Origin: Laguncularia racemosa
Taxonomy: Eukaryota > Streptophyta > Magnoliopsida > Myrtales > Combretaceae
DNA: 64,000 nt
Reading direction: 5' to 3'
NCBI GenBank assembly: GCA_037954665.1
Contig: JBBMOL010000046.1
Location: forward strand, 4,510,501 to 4,574,500
Shown: positions 22,875 through 34,659 of the stretch, in pieces
Numbering within the stretch: the stretch's first letter is position 1
Layout of the letters: each line of letters begins with the position of its first letter
Notes under the pieces: model-generated
The model's database searches: none
The model's input: only the letters and a program-made list of their open reading frames with translations
Told to the model about the DNA's origin: nothing
Made by a program: the position numbers and the translations under genes

Positions 22875-23279
22875 ATATCGTAGATTATTTGTTAATGACT
22901 TAATGGGGCCAATCTGTTTTGGATAATGAGTAAACAAATATGTGTTGAAGCATGCACATAAGAAAGTAAAATCAAATATGTATTGTGATGGTTCATGCTT
23001 ATATTATTACTGATTTGGCAAGCTGCAGTGGAATTTGAACTCCGACATCTAGTTAGATTCAATGGACATGACCCGGTTATTTGACTCTTCGCATGCAGGT
23101 GCTGTGCGCGTGCAATACCGTCAACTCTCACGGCATTTGGTAGACAGGTAAAGACTTCTTATACTTGGGTTCTTAATGAGTCTAGTACCTAAATCAAGTG
23201 CTCTGTCGAATCAGCTGGGCTAATGCTATAATTGGTAATGATAACAAAAATGCTGTTGAGGTTACTTTCATACTAAATG
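22875..23279 (+). pseudogene. Copy of SDR intron 3, left part of a split SDR fragment
   Basis: The sequence aligns with intron 3 of the SDR gene at about 21420-21760. Landmarks: AATGA(T/C)TTAATGGGG, GAATAAACA/GAGTAAACA, GCACATAAGAA, AAATCAAATATGTA, CTCTT.GCATGCA and ATAACAA(A/G)AAT...GTTGAGGTTA. About 60 bp (near 23010-23060) are extra in this copy. It stops at the target site of the Copia element and resumes after it at 34418. Confidence 0.85.
23275..23279. repeat. Target site duplication AAATG, left copy
   Basis: AAATG here and at 34418-34422 flank the Copia element exactly at its TG..CA ends. Confidence 0.92.
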
Positions 23280-24859
23280 TGTTGGTCAGCTAAATTAATT
23301 AAGACGGGGATAAATTGATTAATTATTAAAAATTTTAAGTTTTTATAATTTTACAAAAATACTCTTGAATAGAAATTCTAATGGCGTTTGCAACAAATAA
23401 ATAATAAGCATGCAATTAAGTAAAAAATGGAGAAAGAGAGAAAATTAGGCTCAGTATAGAGGTTCCGCCTTGTGTGTACGTCTTTCAGCTCTATGCTGGG
23501 GACCTAATTATTTCTACCGGTTGAGTTTCACTATACCAAAAATCAAATTAAGAGTACAAATATACTAACACTTTGGCAAAGTCTCATTACTGAGTCTTCC
23601 TAACTTTGACATTAAGATAATTACTCAACTACAGTGATAAACAGCTCTCAATCACTCACAAAAATAATCAGATAAACAAAAAGAAGAAATAAAGTATCAT
23701 CTACAATTAAATGAGAACTCTTTTATGCGCTTTTTGAATGATAGCAAGATGAAGATTTTTTGCCCGTGCTTTTTATCGATGATTTTAAACTCTTGGAGCT
23801 TCTTTTTCTTTCAACAGTCAGCTAGCAGGAAAAAAAAAAACGTAACAATAATTTGAATTTCGAATAACCCTTTTGATAGAAATGACCAAGATTTCCTCTT
23901 AGATATTTAAATTTAAAATCTGGATAATCTTCAATAGAAATCCTCTTATGATATGTATCTTCTTGTTGTAGAGATCTTTTCTTAGATTTGAATATCTGAA
24001 AAACTGGATAAGCTTAAAAGATAAATTTGTTGAGATTTTTCTGGATAAACTTCAAGAGATTTCATGATATCCCTTATATTGTGGAGCCTTATCTTCTCAT
24101 AACAACCATATTTTTATTGTAGATATATCCTTATCTTTGTTACAACTTAACCTTATCGTTCTTAAACATATACTAAGAATAAATTATGAAGAATTTCTGG
24201 AAAACGTCTTTGCAACATATCATCGAACCAGGAGTTAAAATTAAAGTTGAAAACAAATAAATTTTGAATAAAACTTTTGATAAAAACTTGCAGTGATGAA
24301 ATCCTTAAGATGATAAATCCTACTTTAGTGAAACACATCAAGTATATTACCTAAATATACTTGACAAGTGGAGCTAAGCCATGAAAAAAATTATAAAAAC
24401 ATGAAATTTAATTATTTTCTTTAAATCTGGAAAAATCTATGTTTAGACATAAAGGTTCTAAACATGCTTTTATTAAGCATATAATTCTTCCCGCTAAAGG
24501 TTTTGAAATAGCTTCTGACTAGAACCACATTTTGCTTGTATTGTTCTAAAGGTTCTATTAAAACTTCCGAAACAAAATCCTACAATGACTTCTTATAGAG
24601 AAGTTTCTGAAATAACTTCTGTCCAATTATTAACAAGATTAATGACTTTTTGCGAAGTATTCAGAGGTTCTGAACTATCTTCTGTTACTTTATTTTTATT
24701 GCAAAACTCTTTTGTTAAACTTCTGAAACACCTTCTATCTGTCTCAAAAATCCATTAAACAACTTCTATATAAACCGAAACTCTTGTACTCAAGAATAAA
24801 CATATTAAATATTTTGATCCTCTTTTATTATCATCAAAACTAAATTAGAGAACTTAATA
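23280..24859 (-). repeat. 3' LTR of the Copia element
   Basis: It matches 32840-34417 along its length, with shared blocks such as AGAGGTTCCGCCTT, CACTATACCAAAAATCAAAT, AAATAAAGTATCATCTACAA and GTATATTACCTAAA.ATACTTGACAAGTGGAGCTA. The outer end is TGTTGGTC; the inner end reads AACTTAATA, where the partner has AATTTAACA. Confidence 0.93.
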
Positions 24860-24874
24860 TTCTCCCCCTTTTTG
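24860..24874 (-). other. Polypurine tract of the Copia element
   Basis: On the - strand AAAAAGGGGGAGAA lies directly before the 3' LTR, where plus-strand DNA synthesis is primed. The motif is typical of SIRE-type Copia elements. Confidence 0.85.
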
Positions 24875-25439
24875 ATGATTACAAAACATCATTTTTAAGA
24901 ACATAACATCAGTTTAACATTATTCAAAGTTTGCCATTTTTCTCCCCCTTTTTGTTATCATTAAAAAGTAAATCTCTCCCTCAATTAATGCATAAAATAG
25001 ATAAAAGAAATGTTATTTGGAAAACTAGAAAGAAACAAGAGTCTGGATTAGTACATAAAGAAAAATAAAAAATGAAACTATATTTTTTTGGTGAAATTTT
25101 CGAATGAGGTTTGGAAAGAGTTGATTTTTCTAGTGAGGAGTCTAAATCAATTACATGTGGTCATTTACGAACATAATCTGGAAAGTATTGGGATAAAAAC
25201 ATTTGGATTTCTCCTTACAGATTCTTCATAGCTTGGATAGAGCAATCACATTTAGAATCTATACTCTTAAACTAAGAAGTGACCGGATCTCCTATCTTCT
25301 TCATCCGATCAACTAGTTTATCAAAAGCAACCACATTATGGTTTAAATCACTCTTGACCTTGCTGCTGAATTCATCATAGAGAATCCTAAAATGTTTGAA
25401 TTCAATGAGAATTGCTTCAAAACTTCTTTTAATCTGTTT

Positions 25440-26747
25440 CTACAGAATGTCCATCTTTCTATTGTCAGAAGTTTGAAGAGAACTTAACTCCTCTTTCATG
25501 GCAGTCCTTACAATTTCCATCATTTCAATTTTCATTATATCTTTGATGGCAGTTTTCAATTCCTCCACATCAAGTTGTCCGGTATCACTTTTTGTCCCAC
25601 TTCTTCCTGTCTCAGTTTCTTCCAACTTTCTCTTTTTATTATGATCAGGAGCAGGTTTTGACATAACCTCTAGAGCTCCTTCTTGTCCTGTAGTAGAAGA
25701 AATTCCAACAGGAACTTCTCTTTTCTTATGCCTTTCATGTACATAACGTGATCCATCATTTGCATACCAAAGAAAATTATTTACATATATGGACATATGA
25801 TGGAACACTTCCTCACCTATTCTTTTTAACTTCAAAGGGTCAGAAGAACTAGGGGGCAGAGCAATCCTTTTAAACTCAAACAGTTTCATTAAAACACTCC
25901 AAAAAACTAAACTTTCCTTATTCCTCCATATTTGATCAACTATCTTCGAAGCCATGTCCAAATTCTTTCTATGAACCATGGCATAGATAATCCGTGCATG
26001 CTCAATGGACATAGAAGTTAAACTTCCTTTCCTTAGACAAATACACTCAATCAGAATCTTATGTATTATCCTAGGAAATAACTTGAAATCCATTACCATG
26101 GCTTCTTAGCCATAATTCATTTCCAGACCTCCATTTACATCATCATTAATATCATGCATTTGAAAACATCGAATCGCATCATCTCTAGTGATCCTAATCT
26201 CTTGATTACAAACCCTAGAAACTAACACATTGTCTCTAGAACATTTCAGATTTCCATAAAACTCCTTTATGCATTCTCCATATACCTGAATTTTTAAAGA
26301 ACACAAATTTATATGCCCTAACGGTTCTAACAGCTCATTCTAGTAAAAACCATTACTCACAAAGAAATTAAAATCGATAAAACTGCATGCACAAACCTCA
26401 TTCCTTTTTTGTCCTACGACAGTGTCCAATGAGGGTTTCAAACTTTATCCTTTGCCTTTTCCAAAAGACTTTTTGCACGACATTGGAGTTGAACCAGAGG
26501 TTTGGTCCTTTTCGACCTTTTCTTTCCCTTTTTTGGTTTGAACACCACTCTTTTTCTTTCCCAAACTCTTTTTCGAAGAACTAAGAACAAAATCAAAGTT
26601 GGTTGAACTTTGGTTTTCTTCCATTATAGGTTCTATAGTAGGTTCTTGAGGGTTTTCAAACGACTCGTCATGGATCACAAGAGGAGCATTTGAGGGTTTC
26701 GTTTTGAAAGATTTTTGTCTGATTCTCTCGGATTTTTTTTGTACCAT
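25440..26747 (-). pseudogene. Third ORF of the Copia element (putative plant transposon protein domain)
   Basis: It lies between RNase H and the polypurine tract, where SIRE elements keep an extra ORF often called env-like. Three pieces: 26445-26747 starts MVQKKSERIRQKSF and is rich in Lys and Ser; 26106-26306 has VYGECIKEFYGNLKCS; 25440-26099 has FPRIIHKILIECICLRKGS and MSIEHARIIYAMVHRKNLD. The last two are separated by one stop codon (26106-26108) and together resemble the 'putative plant transposon protein' domain of plant elements. The C-terminal third is charged, with a probable coiled coil (VEELKTAIKDIMKIEMMEIV). I see no signal peptide or clear membrane anchor, so an envelope function is not supported. 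Confidence 0.65.
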
Positions 26748-27028
26748 TTTTGGTCGAAGTTTGAAGATTAGAGAAAAAAAAATTCAGAGTCAAGGAAGGT
26801 GAACAATCTAGAAAGAAAGAAACAAATGGCGGTTCGTAAGTTTTTTTATTTTTAAATGGAATTGATCACTAGTAAAAGCACGTGTTTGGTTTTTTGCCTT
26901 CCTCCTTTTTTTATTCTTATATATTTAAAAAATACGAGGAGTAACTTAATAAGTATAACAAATGGGAGAAAATTAATATTCACAAAATGGATTGCAAATT
27001 CCCATTTCATTCCTAATAAATTCAAATT

Positions 27029-30000
27029 TTATTTTTTCAAGTGTTTTAGTAAAAATATCCGCAAATTGATTTTCAGTCGGTATAATTCAACATTTATATT
27101 TCCATTATTCACATGATCTCTAATAAAGTAATACCTTATTTCTATATGCTTTGATCTAGAATGATGTACTGGATTTTTTGTTAAATTTATTGCACTTGTA
27201 TTATCACATTTAATTGGCACATTTTTAAAATTCATTAAATAATCATTTAATTGCTTTTTATCCATAAAACTTGAGCAGAATGATTACCAATACAAACATA
27301 TTCCGCTCTAGTTGTAGACAAGGCAACATAATTTTGTTTCTTAAAAGACCAAGAAACTAATTTGTCACCTAGGAATTGACAAGTGCTCGATGTACTTTTT
27401 CTATCAATTTTACAACCCACATAATTTGCATCATAGTATCTTATTAAATTAAAATTTTGATTTTTAAGATACCAGATGCCTAATTTAGAGGTATTTTATT
27501 AAGTACTTGAAAATTCGCTTAACAGCTAATAAATGTGTTTCTTTTGGAGCACTTTGAAATCTCGCACACAGACATACACTAAATAGAATATCAGGTCTAG
27601 ATGTAGTCAAGTATAGCAAAGATCCTATAAGACTTCTATAAAGTTTTTCACTTAGCTTCTTTCCATTTGAGTCAAAGTCTAACCTTGTTGAAGTGCTCAT
27701 AGGTGTTGCAGCCTTTTTATAACCTTCATATCTAAATTTCTTTAAAATCTGTCTTGTATACTTTTCTTGATGGATAAAAATTCCTTTCTTAGTTTGTTTT
27801 ATTTGTAGCCTAAGAAAGAATGTCAACTCACTCATCATTGACATTTCAAATTCTGCTTGCACAGTCTTAGCAAACTTTTGACAATACAATTCATTAGTAG
27901 ATCAAAAAATTATGTCATCTATATATATTTGTAAAATCAAAATATCATGATTATATGTTTTTAAGAATAATGTAGTGTCCACTTTTCCTCTTTAAAAATC
28001 TTTTGAAAGTAAAAATATACTCAATCTTTCATACCATGCCCTTGGGGCTTGTTTTAAACCATATAAAGCCTTATTGAGTTTGAAAGCATAATTAGTTTTA
28101 AAAGGATCGTCAAAACCAGGGGATTATTCAACAAAAACTTCTTCTTTTATAAATTTATTTAAAAATACACTTTTCACATCCATTTGAAAAACTTTAAAAT
28201 TTTTATAACGAGCATAAGCAAGCATCAAATGTATTGCTTCTAATCCAGCAACAAGTGCATATGTTTCATCAAAATTTATGCCTTCTTCTTGTGAATAACC
28301 TTTAGCTACTAATCTTGCTTTATTTCTTACTATTTTTCCATCTTCATCCAATTTGTTTTTAAACACCCATTTAGTTCCAATTATTGATTTTCCTTGAGGT
28401 CTAGGAACTAAATTCCATACATTATTTCTTTGAAATTGATTTAACTCTTCTTGCATTGCATTTATCCAATTATTATCATTTAAGGCTGCTTCTATATTAT
28501 TAGGTTCAATTTCAAATAACAAAACAAAGTGATTTTCAAAGTTTTGTAAACTAGCTCTAGTTTTAACACCAGAATTTATATTACTCATTATTAGATCAGA
28601 AGGATGAGTAAACTTATATCTCCAAGCCTTAGAAGCTTTTGGTTCAGATCTCATAACTTCTGAAATACCTTTTGTCACTTTCTCTGAAACAGGTTCTGGA
28701 TGACTAGATCCTTGAGTAACAACACTGGGTGCTTTGGATTTAAGTTCTGCACCAGCTTCTTCTTTAGGATTGGGATCATTTTCTCTATCAGAATCATCAT
28801 CTTCCAGATCCTCAACAAATTTCACATTTATTGATTCTTTAACAGTTTTATTTGTTTGATTAAAAACATGATAAGCACGAATATTTAAAGAATAGCTTAA
28901 GAAAATAGCTTCATAAGATTTTTCATCAAACGTACCAAGATTAAGAATTTTTTTCTTCACAAAGCATTTGGAGCCAAAAACACGAAAATATGAAACATTA
29001 GTTTTCTTACCTCGAAATAGCTCATAAGCAATCTTGGTTGTCATGGGCCGAATAAAAGCTTTATTGATGATATAGCAAGCTATGGAAACGGCTTCTACCC
29101 AAAAATACTTAGCAATACCACTTTCATTTAACATAGATCTTATTATTTCCTGAATTGTTCTGTTATTGCATTCCACAACTCAATTTTGTTGATGAGTATA
29201 TGGAGCTAAAAAGTTATGAGATATACCTTATTCTTCACAAAAATTTAAAAATTTTGCATTTTGAAACTCGATTCCATGATCAGTTTGAAGACTAATTATG
29301 GAAATTCCTTTTTCATTTTGTATTTGTTTTGCAAATTTTTGAAAAGAATCAAAGGTATCTCTTTTATGTCACAAGAATATAACCCATGTATATCTTGAAA
29401 AATCATCAACAATAACAAGTTCAAATTTACTTCCACCCATGCTTAGAACTTCAATAGGTCCAAATAGATTAAGATGCAATAATTCAAGAGGTCTTTGAGT
29501 AAAAATTGCATTTTTGCTTTTATGAGAAACATAAACCATTTTATTCTTTAAGTAAGTATCACATTTCACATCTTGTGTAATATTAATTCTAGGCAATCCT
29601 TTTATGATATTATTTTTAGATAGGTTCTCTAATTGATTAAAATTAACAAGTCCTAATCATTTATGCCAAGCAAAGATATGATCATTCATTGATAACAAAC
29701 AAACATTTTCAACATCAGCTAGATTTATAAGGTAAATGTTCTTTTTCCTTAAATCCTTTAAATAATTTTACTCCATTTTCATTAAAAGCATAACACTTGT
29801 CTTGCTCAAATGTCATCTTGTAACCTTTATCACATAATTGACTAATACTCAGCAAATTATATTTTAAACCTTTCACAAGATAAACATTTTCAATAGTGTA
29901 AGGATGTATACCAATTGTTCCTGAAGCAATGATTTTACATTTACTGTCGTCTCCAAACTTCACATATCCTTTTTCTTCCCATCTTATGCTATTGAACAAT

Positions 30001-30134
30001 GAAGCATCTCCTGTTATATGTTTGGAACATCCACTATTCAGATAGCATATTCCTCTGATTTTAGCTTCATGTTCCTGCACACATAAAAAAGGATCAAACC
30101 CTTTTAGGAACCTAAACAAGTTTGGGTCCTCCAA
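27029..30134 (-). pseudogene. Copia pol relic: protease, integrase, reverse transcriptase, RNase H
   Basis: Pieces in - strand order: protease with LNSGCSKHITGD near 30035-30000, where the active-site Asp of DSG is Asn; GAG-pre-integrase region to about 29715; integrase core with LLHLNLFGP near 29475 (the first catalytic Asp is Asn) and VIVDDFSRYTW near 29400; an integrase C-terminal region in 29176-28900 (YFRVFGSKCFV); reverse transcriptase from WINAMQEELNQF (28470) through GTKWVFKNKLDEDG and FQMDVKSVFLN (28170) to YIDD near 27920 and RPDILFSVCLCARF; and RNase H with IKCDNTSAINLTKNPVHHSRSKHIEI in 27029-27265 (split by several residues from the preceding frame). Frameshifts and stops separate the pieces, including a TGA just after YIDD. 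The element cannot move by itself. Confidence 0.92.
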
Positions 30135-31349
30135 AAGATAAGCTCGTTTGATTTCTTTGATTTACCTATTGCCTACTGAGCTTATTCTTCTTATAAAAGT
30201 AATATTTTTCCATATGTCCAGGTTTATCACAAAAGAAACAAGAATAAGTATTATTATTCCAATACCTGTCATTTACTTGTTTCTTGTAATTTTGATTTGT
30301 ATACCTTCTGACATTGCTTCTATAGTACCCATTATATGGATACCTTCTCTTAGGATAACTTTTGTCATAACTTCTGGCATTACTCATAGAATTTCTTTTC
30401 ACATGATTATTATTTGATTCATTCTTTTTAATGATAAAATCATCATTAACAACTTGCCTAGCCTTAACAAACACAGTATTATGATTTGTTTTTGAATTAG
30501 TACCAAGATTATATCCTAAACCATGTTTTTCATTTGATAATCTTTGAGAGGAAATTAGCATGCTCAATTTCATATCACTTTCATCAAATTTATTAAATGT
30601 GTTTTTCAAGGAGTTAGACAAATCATCAATTCTTACTTTCATGCTTCAATATGTCATTCTCATCAACAAGCAATGAAATGGTTTGTCTTAACGCTTCTTT
30701 TTCATTTTTAAAAGCCTTTATTTCACTATCAAATTTACCAATTTCATATCAGCCTTTTTAAGTTCTCTTAGTAATTTTTTCATTTTTGTTAACATATCAT
30801 CTTTAGTTATATCATCATCAGATTCAGAATGTACCTTGGAATTGGCCATGAGACAAAGATTTGCTTCCTCTTCTTCTGCTTCTAAATCTTCTGAACTAGT
30901 CTTTGAGTCCTCCAGATCACTCCATGTAGTTAGCATTGCACGACTCTTCTTTTTGTATTTCTCCATCTTTTTTATCACAGTAGGAATTTATACTTGATAT
31001 GTCCTGGCTTCTTACATTCTTAGCATTGGATTTTCTTTTTCTCTTTCCGTTTCTCTTTCCCCTTATTTTCTTATATTCTATAGTTTTCTTAAATGTACTG
31101 AAATTCTTACCTCTTTGCTTCTTGAGCAGTCTATTGAGCTTTCGGGCTAGAAAATTTATGCCATCTCCTTCCTCATTGTCATTGTCATCGGACTCTGAAT
31201 CATTCTGCATCACTTCCTTAGCTTTGAATGTTATTCCTTTGGTACTACTTTCTGCTCCTTGCATGGTCTTTATGTGAGACTCATACGCTATGAGCTTTTC
31301 CCTTAATTGACTAAGAGAGAGCTTGTTGAGGTCTTAAGCTTCTTCTATA

Positions 31350-31664
31350 GCTATTTTCTTTGCATTCTAAGATGGTGGTAGCATCCTCAGCATTTTTCTC
31401 ACAAGATTGAATCAGGAAGTCTCTTCCGTAGTGATGCAAGCTCATTGGTGATTGTTGTGAACCTGTTAAAAGCATCTTTAACAGCTTCATTAGATTTAAA
31501 TTTAAATAATTCATATTGTTGAACTAAAGCATTTATCTTAATTTCTTTGATTGTATCTATCCCCTCATATGTGTCGAATAGAGTATCCCATATCTCCTTT
31601 GCATTTGCACAAGAGGTTATCGGATAGAACTTTGTCGCAGCAATTGTGGTTAGCAACAGATTAA
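31350..31664 (-). repeat. Duplicated gag segment, copy 1
   Basis: About 316 bp from AGCTATTTTCTTTGCATTC to GTTAGCAACAGATT recur at 32268-32585 with roughly 5-7% differences by eye. The two copies lie in direct orientation and flank an SDR-family segment. Confidence 0.88.
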
Positions 31665-32267
31665 TATCATGTTTATTCTAAGGAGAATCTACTTAAATAA
31701 TGTATTTTTTAAAAATTAAACATAAAAAAGGTATATAGGAAACTTATTTAATAAAAAACATATAATTGATATTAAGGTCAATTCTACGTTAAATATTTGT
31801 ATTTTTTTGGCGTGGAAAACTCTTCTGATTTAATAAATTATGTTATCAGACTTTAGGATTGGAGATTGCAAAACACAAAATTCGGGTTAAATTGAACTCG
31901 CGTGGGTTGTCCTTGAATGATGAATATTCAAAATCAATTTGACAAGAGAGGGCAAAAAAAAAAAAAACTTGGTTAACAAGGCAGTGCCACTTGAAAGATG
32001 GCTTCACGTGAAAAATCATCTAATTGCAATTGTCAATTTTCTTCCATGTTTAGTTAACACGATGAAACCCAGTCCAACATGTTCCGCGGCTTTCGACTAA
32101 ATTTCAAGGAATCCGGAATCATAGTACTTTTGGACGTCAGCACTTGTATCATGAAAAGAAAAAAAAAAAAAAAAAGGCAATTTGGGTATCCTAACGTTGG
32201 ATTGATAATTAAGACCGATGAAGTTGGTTGGTGGTAGAAAATTATGACTTTACTCTTTTTCAAAAAT
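31665..32267 (+). repeat. SDR-family segment embedded in the Copia gag
   Basis: This segment matches 36817-37425 almost base for base, apart from small indels. It contains the end of SDR intron 3, the acceptor TTATCAGACTTTAGGATTGG (near 31844) and an exon 4 fragment translating to KIRVKLNSRG, VPLERWLHVKNHL and so on, with stops. It is on the + strand, opposite to the retrotransposon. It has no LTR, TIR or target duplication of its own. Confidence 0.85.
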
Positions 32268-32585
32268 TAGCTATTTTCTTTGTATTCTAAGATGGTGGTA
32301 ATATTCTCAGTATTTTTCTCACAAGATCTAAATCAAGAAGTCTCTTCCCTAATGATGTAAGCTCAGTGGTGATTGCTGTGGCTGTTAAAAGCATCTTTAA
32401 CAGCTTCATTAGATTTAAATTTAAATAATTCATATTGTTGAACTAAAGTATTTATCTTAGTTTCTTTGATTGTATCTATCCCCTCATATGTGTCGCATAG
32501 AGTATTCCATATCTCCTTTGCATTTGCACAAGAGGATATCAGATAGAACTTTGTCACAGCAATGATGGTTAGCAACAGATTTTTT
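32268..32585 (-). repeat. Duplicated gag segment, copy 2
   Basis: This is the second copy of the capsid segment. It is continuous with the N-terminal part of gag, so this copy occupies the original position relative to the 5' end. It has its own small deletions. Confidence 0.85.
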
Positions 32586-32825
32586 TGCTTTATTATTTTT
32601 CTCAATGGTTTTCTTCTCCGAGTTTGACAAAATTGAATCTCCATCTGAATCGATTGTTTTATCTCCTATGGAAATAACTTGCCATGAGTCATAGTCATTA
32701 GCCTTGGTATAAGTTTCCATGCGCATTTTTCAGTATGAAAAATTTAAACCGTAAGAGAAATGTGCTCAGTTAATTGCAACATTGTTCTCAACCATTTGGA
32801 TCACTCAATTCGATAAGAGAGTCAT

Positions 32826-32837
32826 GCCCCGATACCA
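32826..32837 (-). other. Primer binding site of the Copia element
   Basis: On the - strand TGGTATCGGGGC starts two bases after the 5' LTR. It differs at two positions from TGGTATCAGAGC, the site complementary to the 3' end of initiator tRNA-Met used by most plant Copia elements. Confidence 0.85.
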
Positions 32838-32839
32838 AT

Positions 32840-34417
32840 TGTTGGTCCCGTTAAATTAATCAAGAAAGGGGGTGAATTAATTAATTATTGAAAATTTTAA
32901 TTTTTCGCAACTTTGTAAAAACACCATTGAATGGAAATTCTAATAGCATGAACAATAAATAAACAACAATCATGCAATTAAATAAAAAAATGGAGAGAGA
33001 GAGAGAATTATGCTCAGTGATATATAGAGGTTCCGCCTTACGCGTATGTCCTTTCTTCCAGCTCTACGCTAGGGACCTGGTTGTCTCTACCAATTGAGTT
33101 TCACTATACCAAAAATCAAATTGAGAGTATAAACACACCAACACTTTGGCAAAATCTCACTGCTGAGTTTCCTTAGCTTTCACACTAAGCTAATCACTCA
33201 ACTATAGTGATAAACAACTCTCAATCACTCACAAGAACAATCAAATAAACAAAGAGAAGAAATAAAGTATCATCTACAATTAAATGAGAACTCTTTTGTG
33301 TGCCTTTTGAAGGATAGCAAGATGAAGATTTTTTGCTTGTGTTCTTGATTGATGATTTTAAACTCTTGAAGCTTCTTTCTTTTTCAATGGTCAACTAGCA
33401 GGAAAAAAAAATGTAACAATAATTTGAATTTCGAATAACCCTTTTGATAGAAATAACTGAGATTTCCTCTTAGATATTTGAATTTAAAATCAGGATAATT
33501 TTCAATAGAAATCCGTCCTATGATGTGTATCTTCCTGTTACAGAGATCTTTTCTTGGATTTGAATATCTGAAAAATTGGATAAGCTTGAAAGATAAATTT
33601 GTTGAGATTTTTCTAGATAAACTTTAAGAGATTTTATGATATCTCTCATGTTGTGGAGCCTTATCTTTTCATAACAACCATATCTTCATTGTAGATATAT
33701 CATTATCTTTATAATAACTTAACTTTATCTCCTTAAATGTATATATAAGAATAAATTATGAAGAATTTTTGTAAAATATCTTTGCAACATACCAACGAAC
33801 CAGCAGTCAAAATTAAAATGTAAAACAAATAAATTTTGATAAAAACTTGAAGTGATGAAATCCCCAAAATGATAAATCCCACTTTAGTGAAAGACATCAA
33901 GTATATTACCTAAACATACTTGACAAGTGGAGCTATGTCTTGAAAAAAATTACAAAAACATGAAATTTAATCATTTTTTTTTAATTTGGAAAAATCCGTG
34001 TTCAGACATAAAGCTTCTGAACATGCTTCTATCAAGCATATACTTTTTTCCATTGAAGATTCTAAAATAGCTTCTAACTAGAACCACATTCTGCTTATGC
34101 TGTTCTAAAGGTTCTGTTAAAACTTCTAAAACAAAATCCTATAAGGTTTTTTTATAGTGAAGTTTCTAAAATAACTTCTATCCAACTATTAATAAGATTA
34201 AAGACTTTTTACGAAGTATCCAAAGGTTTTGAACTATCTTCTGTTACTTTATTTTTATTGAAAACTTTTTTGTTAAACTTCTGAAACACAATCTGTCTAT
34301 TTTAAAAATCTATTAAACAATTTTTATATAAATTGAAACTCTTATACTTAAGAATAAACATATTAAATATTTTAATCCTCTTTTGTTATAATCAAAACTA
34401 AACTAGAGAATTTAACA
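32840..34417 (-). repeat. 5' LTR of the Copia element
   Basis: This is the partner of 23280-24859. On the - strand it begins TGTTAAATTCTC and ends GACCAACA, giving the TG..CA termini. It would have contained the element promoter. Confidence 0.93.
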
Positions 34418-34422
34418 AAATG
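34418..34422. repeat. Target site duplication AAATG, right copy
   Basis: It is identical to 23275-23279. Confidence 0.92.
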
Positions 34423-34478
34423 TTTGTATGTATCTCCTTGACTTGAAAGATGACTTGACGTGAAAAACAATCTAAAAT
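34418..34478 (+). pseudogene. Right part of the SDR fragment split by the Copia element
   Basis: Directly after the element the sequence continues TTTGTATGTATCTCCTTG, matching the intron 3 end of the other SDR fragments, then ACTTGAAAGATGACTTGACG, matching exon 4 (near 21936). About 100 bp between these parts, including the acceptor and exon start, are missing. Confidence 0.75.
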
Positions 34479-34659
34479 CGATTTTCATCGGATGTTTTTA
34501 TTTTGTGTTAAAATTATGTATCAGTTCCCTTACTTGAACCTAGTTAATGTAAATAAAATAACCTGAGTAATAAATCGAAGAATGGAAGTAAAATATATAA
34601 AAATCAAAGGGAAATAAATTGTGACTTTAAAAAAGAACAAAACTTTACAATGTACAATA

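Larger units (their letters stand above)
30166..32726 (-). pseudogene. Copia gag relic, partly duplicated around a foreign segment
   Basis: The first codons, at 32726, read MRMETYTKANDYDSWQVI, the usual start of SIRE-like gag. The capsid region has AKEIWNTLCDTYEG and VQQYELFKFKSNEAVKDAFN and occurs twice (32268-32585 and 31350-31664). The later part is Lys/Glu-rich (30718-31264). A zinc knuckle CFFCDKPGHMEKY near 30250-30205 has Tyr in place of the last Cys of CX2CX4HX4C. Several frameshifts break the ORF. Between the two capsid copies lies about 600 bp that is not Copia sequence (see 31665-32267). Confidence 0.85.
23280..34417 (-). mobile_element. SIRE/Maximus-type Ty1/Copia LTR retrotransposon, degenerate
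   Basis: The 11,138-bp element is bounded by LTRs of 1580 and 1578 bp, with TG..CA ends (the left copy has decayed to TA) and a 5-bp AAATG target duplication. In - strand order it carries: 5' LTR, primer binding site, gag, protease, integrase, reverse transcriptase, RNase H, a third ORF, polypurine tract and 3' LTR. The domain order with integrase before reverse transcriptase defines Copia. The long LTRs, an AAAAAGGGGGAGA-type tract and an extra 3' ORF point to the SIRE lineage. The LTRs differ at roughly one position in ten by eye, so the insertion is old. All reading frames are broken. It sits inside a copy of SDR intron 3. Confidence 0.93.
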
